Of a stretch of 64,000 nt of DNA, positions 47,101 to 56,074 are shown one piece after another. The notes under the pieces are model-generated. The model was not told the DNA's origin. It did no database searches and was given only the letters and a program-made list of their open reading frames with translations. The stretch comes from Vibrio aerogenes (GTDB lineage Bacteria; Pseudomonadota; Gammaproteobacteria; Enterobacterales; Vibrionaceae). The stretch is from positions 1,178,001 to 1,242,000 of the forward strand of contig NZ_AP024861.1 in the NCBI RefSeq assembly GCF_024346755.1, given 5' to 3'. The translations under genes and the position numbers were made by a program. Position 1 is the first letter of the stretch. Every line of letters begins with the position of its first letter.

Positions 47101-47617
47101 CACGGAACGTAAGCGGTTCGAGGCTGAGTTAATCCGCCTGACGTTAACCGATCAACTGACCGGGATTGCCAACCGGAAGCATCTGGATACCCAGATGCAG
47201 CAAGAAATTGAACGCGCCCGGCGTCACCGGGTCCCGTTCGTGATTATCTTTGTCGATATTGATAGCTTTAAACGGGTGAATGATGTTCACGGCCATCTGG
47301 TGGGAGATGCGGTATTACAGGAGGTGGCTTTGAGGCTGAAACAACGTTTACGCTCAACCGATCTTCCCGGACGCTGGGGAGGCGAAGAATTTATGATTAT
47401 CTGCCCTGAAACACAGGCAGAAGCCGGACGGGAACTGGCAGAAGAACTCAGGGCCATCGTCAGTCAGTCTGAGTTTCCCGGTGCAGGCAGGGTCACGGCC
47501 AGCTTCGGCGTCACTCAGTACCAGCCGGATGAATCGGGTGATGCGATGATTCAGCGGGCTGATGATGCTTTGTATCACTCAAAGAAACTGGGCCGGAATT
47601 GCGTCACTCTGAGGTAA
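44159..47617 (+). CDS. Reg_prop/Y_Y_Y sensor diguanylate cyclase with PAS domain
   Basis: A 1152-residue receptor. Signal peptide about 10-40, then about a dozen ligand_beta (Reg_prop) repeats forming two periplasmic propellers (for example DSRGFIWISGASGLIRY, DSQGNLWVGTKSGLARFD), a Y_Y_Y domain (about 770-825), one membrane helix (WWFGLLLLMMAVFLL), a coiled coil, PAS (about 875-985) and GGDEF (about 995-1150). The active site is GGEEF at 1074-1078, and RSTD five residues before it forms the product-inhibition I-site, so cyclase activity and feedback are both predicted. AAAGGA lies 7 bp before the ATG at 44159. The gap 43895-44158 holds a truncated repeat-like AACCTGCATCTGAAGGTG at 44032. Confidence 0.9.
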   Translation: MCQKYLSGWLQTITQYALFLVALLMLSALSDTAAAPSDEIRISQLTATNGLPSNVVHDGLQDSRGFIWISGASGLIRYSPHEIRVFSRDPDDKHSLISNSINVIFEDSQGNLWVGTKSGLARFDRDSETFENFTHHPAQPASLSDNHIRAVYEDHSGVIWIGSEGGLDRLVPAGNKTWRIERTDYFPARPQITINAIVQDRTMRYWLGTDHGLYCWNPKTEQLRHFMHEPDEADSLSDNYVQVLEYTASGQLWIGTLNGGLNLLEEGKETFVHFRHDPGDPDSLRSNDVRDITGDKQGWIWVATTGGVNRIHDGQITRYLFRPGQIFHGAHDIHSTEIAFVTSLWQDSHGRIWFGTLGAGIYIRDPNLKLFDNYLYGHDGYGLSARHIRGMAEDASGHIWFGTHADGLYQFDPMMEKLTVYQSVDSRDDSLSTNRVAAVIEGDQGVMWIGTGGGGLNKYDPKTRRFKHYVYSADESGKPDAADGLPHNFIPWLVKDDEGLLWLAHFGGGLTRFDPQTEKFTNYRHDPNDRKSIGFDILTSVTPLHNGEIWVGTYGKGISVLDPQTKQFRHYRHHPGEPGSLSDDTVRHIFEDSRGRIWVTTNLGLNQYFPDQDIFRTYTTKNGFPDNNLLAVVEDNQGLLWISSPKALTRFNPDTEAVRVYSQADGLGVNSFFFYAFGRTRDGRLMFGGDNGFSMFDPMQIKDNLNPPDVVLTRLEIFHRPAEIGPDKPLTRSITETRSLVLPHDQNSLSIHFAGLNYTVPSKNLYLHKLEGVDKHWVKTGSDRPFAVYNNLAPGQYTFLVRAANNDGIWSNQVVRLQLKIMPPWWQTWWFGLLLLMMAVFLLRTIVLWRIRLIAQQNRYLESQVKFRTEALEVSEARFRGLSEATFEGIFIHEQLKILEVNQYACDLFGYEREELLGQSSRMLLADETFETVRNNVLQGVECSYEALGRRKDGSVFPLEIHAKQIPFRNDFVRVAAVRDITERKRFEAELIRLTLTDQLTGIANRKHLDTQMQQEIERARRHRVPFVIIFVDIDSFKRVNDVHGHLVGDAVLQEVALRLKQRLRSTDLPGRWGGEEFMIICPETQAEAGRELAEELRAIVSQSEFPGAGRVTASFGVTQYQPDESGDAMIQRADDALYHSKKLGRNCVTLR

Positions 47618-47643
47618 ATGAGGTCAATGAGATCAATGAGGTC
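47617..47643. repeat. Three 9-bp tandem repeats
   Basis: AATGAGGTC, AATGAGATC and AATGAGGTC follow the cyclase stop and fill the 24-bp gap to the convergent fbpC gene. A fourth, degraded unit enters fbpC. Confidence 0.7.
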
Positions 47644-48712
47644 AATGGGCGGGGATAAACACATGAATTCCCTTTGACATCACCCTGACGGCAACCCGAT
47701 CGCCAACAGCCAGCGGTTCTCCGGAAACCGCCACCAGCCGGTTTCCTTCAACGTCGATGATATAGCGGCAGTGATCGCCCATAAACTGCTGTTCAAGCAC
47801 CTGAATCTCACTGTGGGCATCGGCCTGAAGCATCACATGTTGTGGCCGGAGCAACAGCTCATATGTTTGATCCGGGCTGTCACTTTGTGCCGGTACCGTG
47901 TCGGGCGAATCTATCTGAATGTCTCCCAGCACAGTATGAAAATGCCGGGGACTGATTTTCTTCGCGGACAGGTAGCTGCCGCCGCCGAGAAAATCTGCCA
48001 CAAACCGGCTCGAAGGATGATGGTAGAGTTCACTGGCCGGGCCAAACTGTTCAATCACTCCCCGGTTCATGACGGCCATTTTATCGGCAAAAGCAAAAGC
48101 TTCTTCCCGGCTGTGGGTGACAAAGATGGCCGTCACCCCCTGCTGTTTGAACAGGCTGCGGATTTCCCGGATCAATTCATGACGGACCTGAGTATCAATA
48201 TTCGAGAAGGGCTCATCCAGCAGTAACAGTTCAGGCTGACAGGCAAGAGAGCGGGCGATGGCGACACGCTGTTGCTGGCCTCCGGAGAGCTGATGCGGAT
48301 AACGGTGCTGATAGCCATCTAACCGGACCAGTGACAACATCTCTTCTGTCCGGCGCTGTTTTTCATGGCGGGATAACCGGTGATGAGAAAGAGACGATAA
48401 ACCAAACGCGACATTTTCCGCGACAGTTAAATGAGGAAACAATGCATAGTCCTGAAAAATCATCCCGATGTGACGTTTTTCCGGTGCGACCTGACGGCTG
48501 CCGTCATCGAGTATCCTGCCATTCAGGCACAGCTTTCCCGCGTGTAATGGCAATAATCCGGCGATGGCCTTGAGCAGGGTGGTTTTGCCGCAGCCGCTGG
48601 CACCGAGAAGACAGATAATCTCGCCTTTTCTGACCGATAAAGACAAAGACTCCAGAATGGTTTGTTCACCATACCTGCATGTGAGCTGAGAAATGGACAG
48701 GGTATTTTCCAT
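47642..48712 (-). CDS. fbpC: Ferric iron ABC transporter ATPase FbpC
   Basis: Cytoplasmic ATPase of the Fbp/Sfu-type ferric importer, 356 residues. Walker A GASGCGKTTLLKA, Q-loop IFQDYALFPHLTVAENVAFGL, signature LSGGQQQRVAIARSL, Walker B LLLLDEPFSNID and the H-loop IFVTHSREEA are all intact; a TOBE-like regulatory domain fills the last 110 residues (YELLLRPQHVMLQ). It shares one base with the upstream fbpB stop region and is the last gene of the fbpABC operon. Confidence 0.92.
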   Translation of the reverse strand: MENTLSISQLTCRYGEQTILESLSLSVRKGEIICLLGASGCGKTTLLKAIAGLLPLHAGKLCLNGRILDDGSRQVAPEKRHIGMIFQDYALFPHLTVAENVAFGLSSLSHHRLSRHEKQRRTEEMLSLVRLDGYQHRYPHQLSGGQQQRVAIARSLACQPELLLLDEPFSNIDTQVRHELIREIRSLFKQQGVTAIFVTHSREEAFAFADKMAVMNRGVIEQFGPASELYHHPSSRFVADFLGGGSYLSAKKISPRHFHTVLGDIQIDSPDTVPAQSDSPDQTYELLLRPQHVMLQADAHSEIQVLEQQFMGDHCRYIIDVEGNRLVAVSGEPLAVGDRVAVRVMSKGIHVFIPAH

Positions 48713-50331
48713 CAGTGAGCCTGCTCCAGTGAACGGTTGACAATGATTAAAGGAATGAGCCCCGCCAGCACCAGCAGAATCGCCGGTAAGGCTGCCAGCT
48801 CAAGCTGTTCATCCGATGCGTAGTTAAACACATACGTCGCCAGCGTTTCAAAGTTAAACGGACGCAGCAGCAGTGCTGCGTTCAGTTCTTTCATTGATTC
48901 AATAAACACCAGTAAACCCGCTATCAGAATGCCTCTTCTGACCAGAGGGAGGTGGATCCGCCACAGCATGTGACGGACGCTGCAGCCCATGACCCGCCCG
49001 GCCATGTCCATTGAAGGCGGCACTTTACTCAGGTTGCTTTCAATACTACCGGTTGCGACGGCTGTAAAGCGGACGACCATGGCAAATATCAGGGCAAAGG
49101 CCGAACCGGATAAAACCAGTCCCGGTGGTTGCCATGCCATAAGTTTTGCTATGTCATTGATCCAGTGATCCAGGGTCAGTACCGGAGCCAGCACCCCGAT
49201 TGCCAGAACCGTGCCCGGCACCGCATAGCCCAGAGAGGACAGACGCATAAAAATCATTGTTTTTGCCGGGGTGACCCGGCAGGCAAAGTTGGTCACCAGA
49301 GCAACGATCGTGGCAATGCATGCTGCTGTCAGAGAGACTTTCAGGCTATTGAAGGTGTAAGTCTGAAAGGCGGGTGTCCAGCTGGTGGCAAAATAATCCC
49401 ATGCATACATTGCCAGCTGTAGCAGTGGCAGTAAAAATGCCAGCGAAAGAATCCCCCAGCACCAGAGCAGCGCAAGCCCTTTTTTCCAGCCCCGTAAAGG
49501 ATAGCGGATATCTTCATGGCAGGAATAACTGGCCTGAAATTGTTTTTGCCTGCGGCGGCTGAAGCGTTCTGCACTGAGCAACAGCATCACTACGATTAAC
49601 ATGATCGCTGAAATCTTCGCTGCAGCACTCAGACTGGCGTATCCGAGCCAGGTGTCATAAACCGCGGTGGTTAATGTATTGACTGCAAAATAGCTGACGG
49701 TGCCGAAATCTCCCAGCGCTTCCATGGCAGCAAGTGACAGCCCGACGGCAATCGCTGGTCTGGCTAAAGGCAAAGAGATACGCAGGCAGCTTTTCACCGG
49801 CGGGCAGCCGAGTAATCTGGCTGACTGAAGTAAACTGACACTTTGTTCCATAAAAGCGGCCCGCGCCATCAGATAAACATACGGATACAGGACAAGGCTG
49901 AGGATACATACCGCACCTGGCAGGGTTCTGATATCCGGAAACCAGTACCCGGAACCCTGCCAGCCCGTCATGTCTCTCAGCAGTCGCTGCACAGGTCCGG
50001 CATAGTCCAGCCAGTCGGTATAGACATACCCGACAATATAACCGGGCATCGCCAGCGGCAGAACAAGGGCCCATTGCAGAATCCTTTCTCCGGGCAGACG
50101 GCACATGGCCATCAGCCATGCACAGGGCACTCCCAGCACTAAGGACAGGCACATCACCCCTGTCACCAGCAGGCATGTATTCAGGCTGTAAACGGGCAGT
50201 ACCGTCTCATACAAATGGGTGAACAGATCACCGGTCTGGCCCGTCGCTAACCAGAAAACAGAGAGGACAGGCAAAACCAGTAATCCTGCCAGAAGTGCTG
50301 CACTGGTGGTCCACAGGTGATGTTTATTCAT
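48712..50331 (-). CDS. fbpB: Ferric iron ABC transporter permease FbpB
   Basis: A 539-residue inner-membrane permease with the double, 12-helix architecture of this family. Two BPD signatures are visible: ARLLGCPPVKSCLRISLPLARPAIAVG (about 185-210) and AGRVMGCSVRHMLWRIHLPLVRRGILIAG (about 450-478), the EAA loops that contact FbpC. It directly abuts fbpC and follows fbpA by 38 bp. Confidence 0.92.
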   Translation of the reverse strand: MNKHHLWTTSAALLAGLLVLPVLSVFWLATGQTGDLFTHLYETVLPVYSLNTCLLVTGVMCLSLVLGVPCAWLMAMCRLPGERILQWALVLPLAMPGYIVGYVYTDWLDYAGPVQRLLRDMTGWQGSGYWFPDIRTLPGAVCILSLVLYPYVYLMARAAFMEQSVSLLQSARLLGCPPVKSCLRISLPLARPAIAVGLSLAAMEALGDFGTVSYFAVNTLTTAVYDTWLGYASLSAAAKISAIMLIVVMLLLSAERFSRRRQKQFQASYSCHEDIRYPLRGWKKGLALLWCWGILSLAFLLPLLQLAMYAWDYFATSWTPAFQTYTFNSLKVSLTAACIATIVALVTNFACRVTPAKTMIFMRLSSLGYAVPGTVLAIGVLAPVLTLDHWINDIAKLMAWQPPGLVLSGSAFALIFAMVVRFTAVATGSIESNLSKVPPSMDMAGRVMGCSVRHMLWRIHLPLVRRGILIAGLLVFIESMKELNAALLLRPFNFETLATYVFNYASDEQLELAALPAILLVLAGLIPLIIVNRSLEQAH

Positions 50332-50369
50332 GGTTAGTCTGTGCGTCCGCGCGGCACCGGAGCTGGCAG

Positions 50370-51389
50370 TTAAAGATCAAATCTGACTTCATCAACCAGT
50401 TTAACCGCCGTGCTGTGGTGTGTGGCAATTTCTTCAAGCCGGATATCATCTGCGATAAAATCTCCCCATGATGCAACAAGATCGGACCGTTTTACCCCGG
50501 CTTTGACCGGATACTCATAGTTGACTTCTGCGTACATTTTCTGCGCTTTGTCTTCGGTCAGAAATTCCATCAGTTTTTGCGCATTTTGTTGGTTTGGTGC
50601 ATATTTCGCCATAGCCATGCCGCTGATGTTGATGTGTGTTCCGGTGGTTTTCTGGTTCGGAAAGTTGATATAAACCGCTTCGGCCCAGGCTTTTTGCTTC
50701 TCATCGTTGAGCATCTTCCCTAAATAATAGCTGTTGCCGAGAGAGACATCACACAGGCCTTCTTTAATGGCCTTCACCTGTGCCCGATCATTCCCCTGGG
50801 GCTTGCGGGCGAGATTGGATTTCACCCCTTTGAGCCAGGCTTTAGTCGCTGGTTCTCCCTGATGGGCAATCATGGAAGCAATCAGTGAAATATTATAGGG
50901 GTGTTTGCCTGAGCGGGTACACACTTTGCCTTTAAACGCCGGAGAAGCAAGGTCAGCATAACGGAAGTTTTCCCCCAGTTGCCCTGTCCGGGTTTTTGAG
51001 GAGTAGACGTTGCGGGTCCGCAGAGTCAGCGCAAACCATTGATTGTGGCTGTCTCTGTATTGGGCCGGAATATTTGCAGTGATCACATCACTGTTGAGCG
51101 GCTGCACCACTTGTTTGTCGACCAGTTCCGTTAACAGGCTGATATCGGTCGCCAGTATCACATCGGCAGGGCTGTATTCACCTTCCTGAACCAGCTTTTC
51201 TGCCAGCCCTTTTTTGGCAAATTTAACATGAACCTGAATCCCGGTTTGTCTGGTGAATTCTTTAAACATGGGCGCGGTCAGAAATGGCTGGCGGTAAGAG
51301 TAGACGTTCACTTCTTTTGTGGCTGCAATGGTTGTCCCTGTGCTGAGCAGGCCAATCATCAGCAGACCACATGTCAGATTTTTTTTCAT
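50370..51389 (-). CDS. fbpA: Ferric iron-binding periplasmic protein FbpA
   Basis: Periplasmic ferric-binding protein, 339 residues. Signal peptide MKKNLTCGLLMIGLLSTGTTIAA, mature start KEVNVYSYRQPFLTAPMF, and the typical ADVILATDISLLTEL, SLGNSYYLGKM and NISGMAMAKYAPN segments; the NSYY tyrosines are iron ligands in the family. The start at 51389 is preferred over 51416 because it gives a normal signal peptide and AGGA lies upstream. A Fur box at 51465-51479 predicts expression under iron limitation. Confidence 0.92.
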   Translation of the reverse strand: MKKNLTCGLLMIGLLSTGTTIAATKEVNVYSYRQPFLTAPMFKEFTRQTGIQVHVKFAKKGLAEKLVQEGEYSPADVILATDISLLTELVDKQVVQPLNSDVITANIPAQYRDSHNQWFALTLRTRNVYSSKTRTGQLGENFRYADLASPAFKGKVCTRSGKHPYNISLIASMIAHQGEPATKAWLKGVKSNLARKPQGNDRAQVKAIKEGLCDVSLGNSYYLGKMLNDEKQKAWAEAVYINFPNQKTTGTHINISGMAMAKYAPNQQNAQKLMEFLTEDKAQKMYAEVNYEYPVKAGVKRSDLVASWGDFIADDIRLEEIATHHSTAVKLVDEVRFDL

Positions 51390-51464
51390 GGATGATCGAT
51401 TCCTTTTGCAGGTCATCTGATATCAAAACAACCTGAAGCATTTCTCTCCAGATTATCCGGGTAA

Positions 51465-51479
51465 TAATAATTGTTATCA
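51465..51479. promoter_or_regulatory. Fur box upstream of fbpABC
   Basis: TAATAATTGTTATCA matches the 7-1-7 Fur pattern at 10 of 12 fixed positions and lies 76 bp upstream of the fbpA start. Confidence 0.7.
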
Positions 51480-52121
51480 TTCACACTAAGCGTAATTGCA
51501 AGTTGTTATATAATCAAAATCAATTATTGTTATATTTTGTATCTGTGATGGTGATGCTCTGAATCCTGCATCTTGCAATGCTTTGATACCAATCTGGAAA
51601 ATAAACAGGTCAGAAAATTACTTAGAATGGTATGAGTATGAATGTGCCTGATTGACGGTCATATCGTTCACCGTTATGTATCTGAGATTCTGCGCGCCTC
51701 CCCGGCCTGCTGCTTCGCTGTGAGATGACACCTCTGCACCCGATCCTGAGCCTGTTTGGGTATATATTTTTTTTGAATAGCCATCATGAAAATTATTATA
51801 TATATGATGCAATTATGTGAGGTTTAAATATTTTTACTAACAGTATGGAAAAGTTTTTTTGTGATTTATTGCTCACGATGAAAATAAAAAACAACGTTCC
51901 ATATTTGGGGTGTTTATTTATTATCATTGTTGAAACATGATAAGCCGACTGGAATTATTATTAACCTCAGTCATCTCTATGAACGTATTATACCCAAACG
52001 ATCTCAGTTTCAGATTTCATTCCGGACAGCCGTTACAGTGTATCTTCAGGTCACTTGGATATAAATATAATGTATAAACCAATGAGGGCCGGTACGCCCT
52101 GGCAAATCATTAAAAAATAAT
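51480..52121. other. Intergenic region between fbpA and the chemoreceptor
   Basis: About 640 bp, AT-rich except a GC-rich patch at 51680-51750 with no gene I can support (a 64-codon minus-strand frame there has no ribosome-binding site or recognisable fold). It holds a diverged repeat-like CCTGCATCTTG near 51565 and a good repeat copy at 52040. Confidence 0.45.
52040..52063 (+). repeat. Dispersed intergenic repeat, copy 4
   Basis: GTATCTTCAGGTCACTTGGA followed by TATA; close to the family core. About 58 bp before the chemoreceptor start. Confidence 0.65.
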
Positions 52122-54044
52122 ATGAAAAAACTAGGATTAAAAAAATCACTGATTATTTCAGTGATGGTTTTGGTGAGCCTTTCTGCATCTCTTCTGTGTG
52201 GTGTGCTTTATTTTCAGGAAAAGAAAGCCCTGACAGAAAGTATTTTAAAAGAAAGCGAGACTTATATTACGTCACAGGCAAAAAGTATTGGTGACAGAAT
52301 TCAGGGTAAAATTGCCGGCCTTGACAATATCGCAGAACAATTCCGGCAAACCCCGATCACCGGCAGTGATAGTGAACGACTGCAGAAAGTAAAGATGCTG
52401 GCACATGCAGCAGATAATCAAAGTGCAGTCTTTGCGTTTGATAACGGGGAGGCTTTCTGGACATTAGGCACACAGCTGGCACCAGAAACATGGCCGGGGA
52501 ATAAACTGAACGGGGATGGCAGAAGCCTCAACTGGTATGCGATGGCACAACAGCAATCCGGGGTTGTGGTCACTGAACCTTATATTTATCCGGTGACAAA
52601 TACCTACTGGATCACCTTAGCAAAACGCATTGCTAATGGCGCTGTGGCACTCAATATCCAGCTTGATTTCATGGATGGTCTGGTCAGAAAGACTGCCAGT
52701 GATTCAGAAGGTACCATCGCTTTTATCCTCAATAGTGACTCCACCGTTATTGCCTCTTCTGATTCAAGAATCCCTTCCGGACAACCGGCGTTTAAAATGC
52801 GGGAGTTGCAGCGGATAGCAAAACAAGCGATCGGGGTGCAATCGAGTCAGAGTGACGCACCGTATTTTCAGTCAGACAAGATGTTTTTCTCCCATCAAAT
52901 ATCGATTGGTGACAAGCACTGGTATTACGTGATTGGCCTGGATCATGATCGGGTGTTTTCCAAACTGTTTACGGCAAGAAATACGGCGATCATCTTGTCA
53001 ATGATTGCTGTCTTGATTTCGGCGCTCGTCAGCTACGGCCTGATTCAGAATCTGTATACCCCCATTCTTGCTTTAAAAGCGACCATTGGCGAACTCTGCA
53101 AAGGAGAAGCCGATCTGACGCAGCGGCTGGAAGTGACCTCCGGGGATGACCTTGGGCAAATCGCAGCCAGTGTGAACCAGTTTATTGACAACCTGCACCA
53201 CATGATGTGTGAGATTCAGGATGCGGTCACGACGCTGGAAAGCAGTGTGGAGAACATGAATCAGCAATCAGCGCGTAACAGCAATATTTTGCAGGAACAT
53301 GTGTCACAGACAGAGCAGGTGGTCGCTTCGATTGAAGAGATGAGTGCCACAGCCCGGTCAATGGCTGAAGATGCTGCCAATACTGCTGGTTTGACCCGGC
53401 AGGCGGCGAAAGCCGGAACCGATTCCGGTGAGGCGGTGCGGAGTTCTCAGGCTACGGTCAACTCGCTGGTGCAGGATGCTGATCGTTCTGCTGCTGATGT
53501 TGAGATGATGGTCGGTGAGACTCAGAAAATCACCCAAATCCTGACAGAAATTGGCGGGATAGCGGAGCAAACTAATTTACTGGCACTCAATGCAGCGATT
53601 GAAGCGGCAAGGGCCGGGGAACAAGGACGCGGGTTTGCCGTGGTTGCTGATGAAGTCAGAGGGCTTGCGGCGCGGACGAAACAAAGTACCACGGAAGTCG
53701 AAGAGGCGCTGACCGGTATGATGCAGGGAACGGAAGCGGTCGTCGGGTCAATGGACAGAACCAAATCGCGGTGCCGGGAAACGAGCCATGCTTCTGAAGT
53801 GTTATTTGGTCGTCTGGGAATCATTAATACCCATGTGGAAGATATCAACGCATTAAGTATGCAGATTGCGACAGCCGCTGAAGAGCAGAGTCAGGTCACC
53901 AGTGAATTAAGCGAGAATATGGCGATGATTAACCGGATTGTTCTCGAACTGGGGGATAACGGCAGGCAGGCAGTTGCAGACGCGGATGAAATCCGGCAAA
54001 TCAATCAGCAGTTAACTGTGATTGTCAACCGGTTTAAACTTTAA
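52122..54044 (+). CDS. Methyl-accepting chemotaxis protein (dCache sensor)
   Basis: Transmembrane chemoreceptor of 640 residues. Helix one about 9-30, double-Cache periplasmic domain about 35-285 ([46 protein letters not shown]), helix two about 290-312, HAMP about 313-365, and the signalling coil with the highly conserved tip [21 protein letters not shown] and [21 protein letters not shown] (about 485-530). Ligand unknown; dCache domains often bind amino acids or carboxylates. No adjacent che genes. Confidence 0.93.
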   Translation: MKKLGLKKSLIISVMVLVSLSASLLCGVLYFQEKKALTESILKESETYITSQAKSIGDRIQGKIAGLDNIAEQFRQTPITGSDSERLQKVKMLAHAADNQSAVFAFDNGEAFWTLGTQLAPETWPGNKLNGDGRSLNWYAMAQQQSGVVVTEPYIYPVTNTYWITLAKRIANGAVALNIQLDFMDGLVRKTASDSEGTIAFILNSDSTVIASSDSRIPSGQPAFKMRELQRIAKQAIGVQSSQSDAPYFQSDKMFFSHQISIGDKHWYYVIGLDHDRVFSKLFTARNTAIILSMIAVLISALVSYGLIQNLYTPILALKATIGELCKGEADLTQRLEVTSGDDLGQIAASVNQFIDNLHHMMCEIQDAVTTLESSVENMNQQSARNSNILQEHVSQTEQVVASIEEMSATARSMAEDAANTAGLTRQAAKAGTDSGEAVRSSQATVNSLVQDADRSAADVEMMVGETQKITQILTEIGGIAEQTNLLALNAAIEAARAGEQGRGFAVVADEVRGLAARTKQSTTEVEEALTGMMQGTEAVVGSMDRTKSRCRETSHASEVLFGRLGIINTHVEDINALSMQIATAAEEQSQVTSELSENMAMINRIVLELGDNGRQAVADADEIRQINQQLTVIVNRFKL

Positions 54045-54248
54045 TCATCCCTCTGATTTTTATGGGATTAGTGGTACTAATATGATTTGCATTTGAATGA
54101 TTTTAACTTGTTCAAAAATTTTGAATGTCCGTATCAAATGGTGTGGGTTTGATCTTCGCTCATTTCCGCCTAATCTTATGGTTAGGATATGAAGGATAAG
54201 CCATCCTGAATACATCAGAGATATTAAAAATTATTGAAGGAATTGATC

Positions 54249-54692
54249 ATGAAAGCTCTTATTCAAAAACTTACTGCATCTCAGGCGGGTTATAGCACAC
54301 TGGCGTTGCGGCTGCCCGTTGGTATCATTCTGATGGCGCATGGTTCACAAAAGCTGTTTGGTGCCTTTGGCGGCTACGGATTAGAAGGCACAGGTCAGTG
54401 GATGGCTTCGATTGGCCTTGGACCAGGATTATTGATGGCGTTGCTGGCCGGCAGTGCTGAGTTTTTTGGTGGTCTGGCGATTTTAGCGGGTCTGCTGGTT
54501 CGTCCGGCAGCGGCGGTTGTGGCATTCACTATGGTGGTAGCCATTGTTTCAGTTCACCTGCCTCATGGTTTGTTTTTGGCGCAAAACGGTTATGAGTACG
54601 CATTGTCATTACTCGCTGTCTGTGTTTCATTGCTGCTGTCCGGTGCGGGTAAAGTCAGCCTTGATGCCGTCATTTCCGAAAAACTATCCTGA
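54249..54692 (+). CDS. DoxX-family membrane protein
   Basis: A 147-residue, four-helix inner-membrane protein: LALRLPVGIILMAHGSQKLFGAFGGYGLEGTGQWM, GLLMALLAGSAEFFGGLAILAGLLVRPAAAVV and a final pair of helices. This is the usual DoxX pattern. AAGGA lies 8 bp before the ATG at 54249; the frame extends to 54234 without reason. Followed 26 bp later by the pirin gene, a pairing often seen in oxidative-stress loci. Confidence 0.88.
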   Translation: MKALIQKLTASQAGYSTLALRLPVGIILMAHGSQKLFGAFGGYGLEGTGQWMASIGLGPGLLMALLAGSAEFFGGLAILAGLLVRPAAAVVAFTMVVAIVSVHLPHGLFLAQNGYEYALSLLAVCVSLLLSGAGKVSLDAVISEKLS

Positions 54693-54718
54693 TTGAACAG
54701 AATCCGGAGGTACAGCCC

Positions 54719-55414
54719 ATGATTACTGTACGACATGCACAAGATCGCGGTCAGGCCAGCTTTGGCTGGCTTGACAGTCAGCATACGTTCTCTTTTGGTC
54801 ATTACTATGATCCGCAGCAGATGGGATTTTCTGCACTACGGGTGATCAATGAAGACAAGGTTCAGCCCGGTGCCGGGTTTGAGACTCACGGCCATCGCGA
54901 TATGGAAATTATCAGCTATGTTCTTTCCGGGCAGATTGCGCATAAAGACAGTGAAGGTCATATACAGGTGCTGCCTGCCGGAGAGTTTCAGCTGATGTCG
55001 GCTGGTTCGGGGATTTTTCATAGTGAATACAATGCCTCGGATTCGGAGACATTACATTTTCTGCAGATCTGGATTGAACCGGATACGTTGGGTATTCAGC
55101 CCGGCTATCAGCAGAAAGATTTTGGTCAGTCTGCCGGACTGACACCGGTAGCAACGCCCGGCGGAGACAACGGCACGTTACGTATCCGTCAGGATGCGAC
55201 TTTGTCTCAGCTGATACTTGAGCCTGATTCAGAGTTACAGGTTGATATATCAGCCGGGCGGAAGCTTTACATTCATCAGATCGAAGGACAGTTGCTGTCC
55301 GGTTCAACGACGCTGTATCCCGGTGATGGAGCCAAAGTGGAGAATCAGCAACAGCTGATGCTGCGCAATCAGGGATCTGAACCGGTGAAGGCGCTGGTGT
55401 TCGATCTGCCCTGA
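54719..55414 (+). CDS. Pirin-family protein (YhhW-like)
   Basis: A 231-residue bicupin. The N-terminal cupin has the metal site HGHRDMEIISYVLSG with a downstream HKDSEGH, and GIFHSEYN completes the ligands (three His and one Glu). The start QDRGQASFGWLDSQHTFSFGHYYDP is typical of YhhW, which shows quercetin 2,3-dioxygenase activity in vitro; the physiological role is unclear. GGAGG precedes the ATG. Probably co-transcribed with the DoxX gene. Confidence 0.9.
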   Translation: MITVRHAQDRGQASFGWLDSQHTFSFGHYYDPQQMGFSALRVINEDKVQPGAGFETHGHRDMEIISYVLSGQIAHKDSEGHIQVLPAGEFQLMSAGSGIFHSEYNASDSETLHFLQIWIEPDTLGIQPGYQQKDFGQSAGLTPVATPGGDNGTLRIRQDATLSQLILEPDSELQVDISAGRKLYIHQIEGQLLSGSTTLYPGDGAKVENQQQLMLRNQGSEPVKALVFDLP

Positions 55415-55491
55415 CGCTTTTGATTGAGTCCCGGACCGGGAAATGCAGGCATGGTAAAGTGAATGCCTGCAAAGCGGGGAGCTGTCAACGT

Positions 55492-56016
55492 ATGTTCATG
55501 CAACGAATCGTACCGCAAAACAAGAGGCCTTTCAGTCACCGGTATGATGCCGGTGTGCCGGCGTTTCCTGATCAGCGATGTGTCGTGTTTGTTGATGGAA
55601 TGTGTGGCGCCTGTTCCCGGATGGCCCGGTGGATTGCAGCCCATGATCGCAGGCAGGAGTTTTTGATTTGCCCTGTACAGTCTGGCCTGGGAAACCGGGT
55701 TCTGAATCACTATGGCATTGATGCAAAAGCACCTGACAGCTGGTTATATCTCGAAGAAGGGAACGCCTATACCGGGTTGGATGCGGTGATTAAAATCACC
55801 GCCAGAACCGGTGGGGTGTTGCGGCTCTTGTCTCTGCTCAGTCTGCTTCCGGCCTCTTCACGCCACCAAATTTATCAGTGGATTGCCCGCAACCGGTATC
55901 GGTTTTTTGGCCACAGGGATATTTGTACAATACCTGATGAGGCGCTGCGAAGCCGTTTACTGGATGATGATTCTCTTCCCGGTTCGCGGTCTGACTGCCC
56001 CGGTTCCTCTCTTTAA
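55492..56016 (+). CDS. DCC-family (DUF393) thiol-disulfide protein
   Basis: About 174 residues. The family motif at the N-terminus reads VVFVDGMCGACSRMARWIAAHD (about 25-46), with CxxC in the usual DGxCxxC context, followed by LYLEEGNAYTGLDAVIKI and the helical RNRYRFFG segment. Such proteins have a thioredoxin-like fold and unknown substrates. The ATG at 55492 has GGGGAG upstream; the longer frame to 55420 begins with TTG and overlaps nothing conserved. The last 25 residues are low complexity. Confidence 0.82.
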   Translation: MFMQRIVPQNKRPFSHRYDAGVPAFPDQRCVVFVDGMCGACSRMARWIAAHDRRQEFLICPVQSGLGNRVLNHYGIDAKAPDSWLYLEEGNAYTGLDAVIKITARTGGVLRLLSLLSLLPASSRHQIYQWIARNRYRFFGHRDICTIPDEALRSRLLDDDSLPGSRSDCPGSSL

Positions 56017-56074
56017 GGACAGGACTGATGGTGACGGGGCTGATGGTCATCGCGGAATATCGGTTGTTTCAACA

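Noticed and set aside
51618..51812. 64-codon minus-strand frame in the fbpA-chemoreceptor gap
   Set aside because: No ribosome-binding site, low-complexity product, no recognisable fold.
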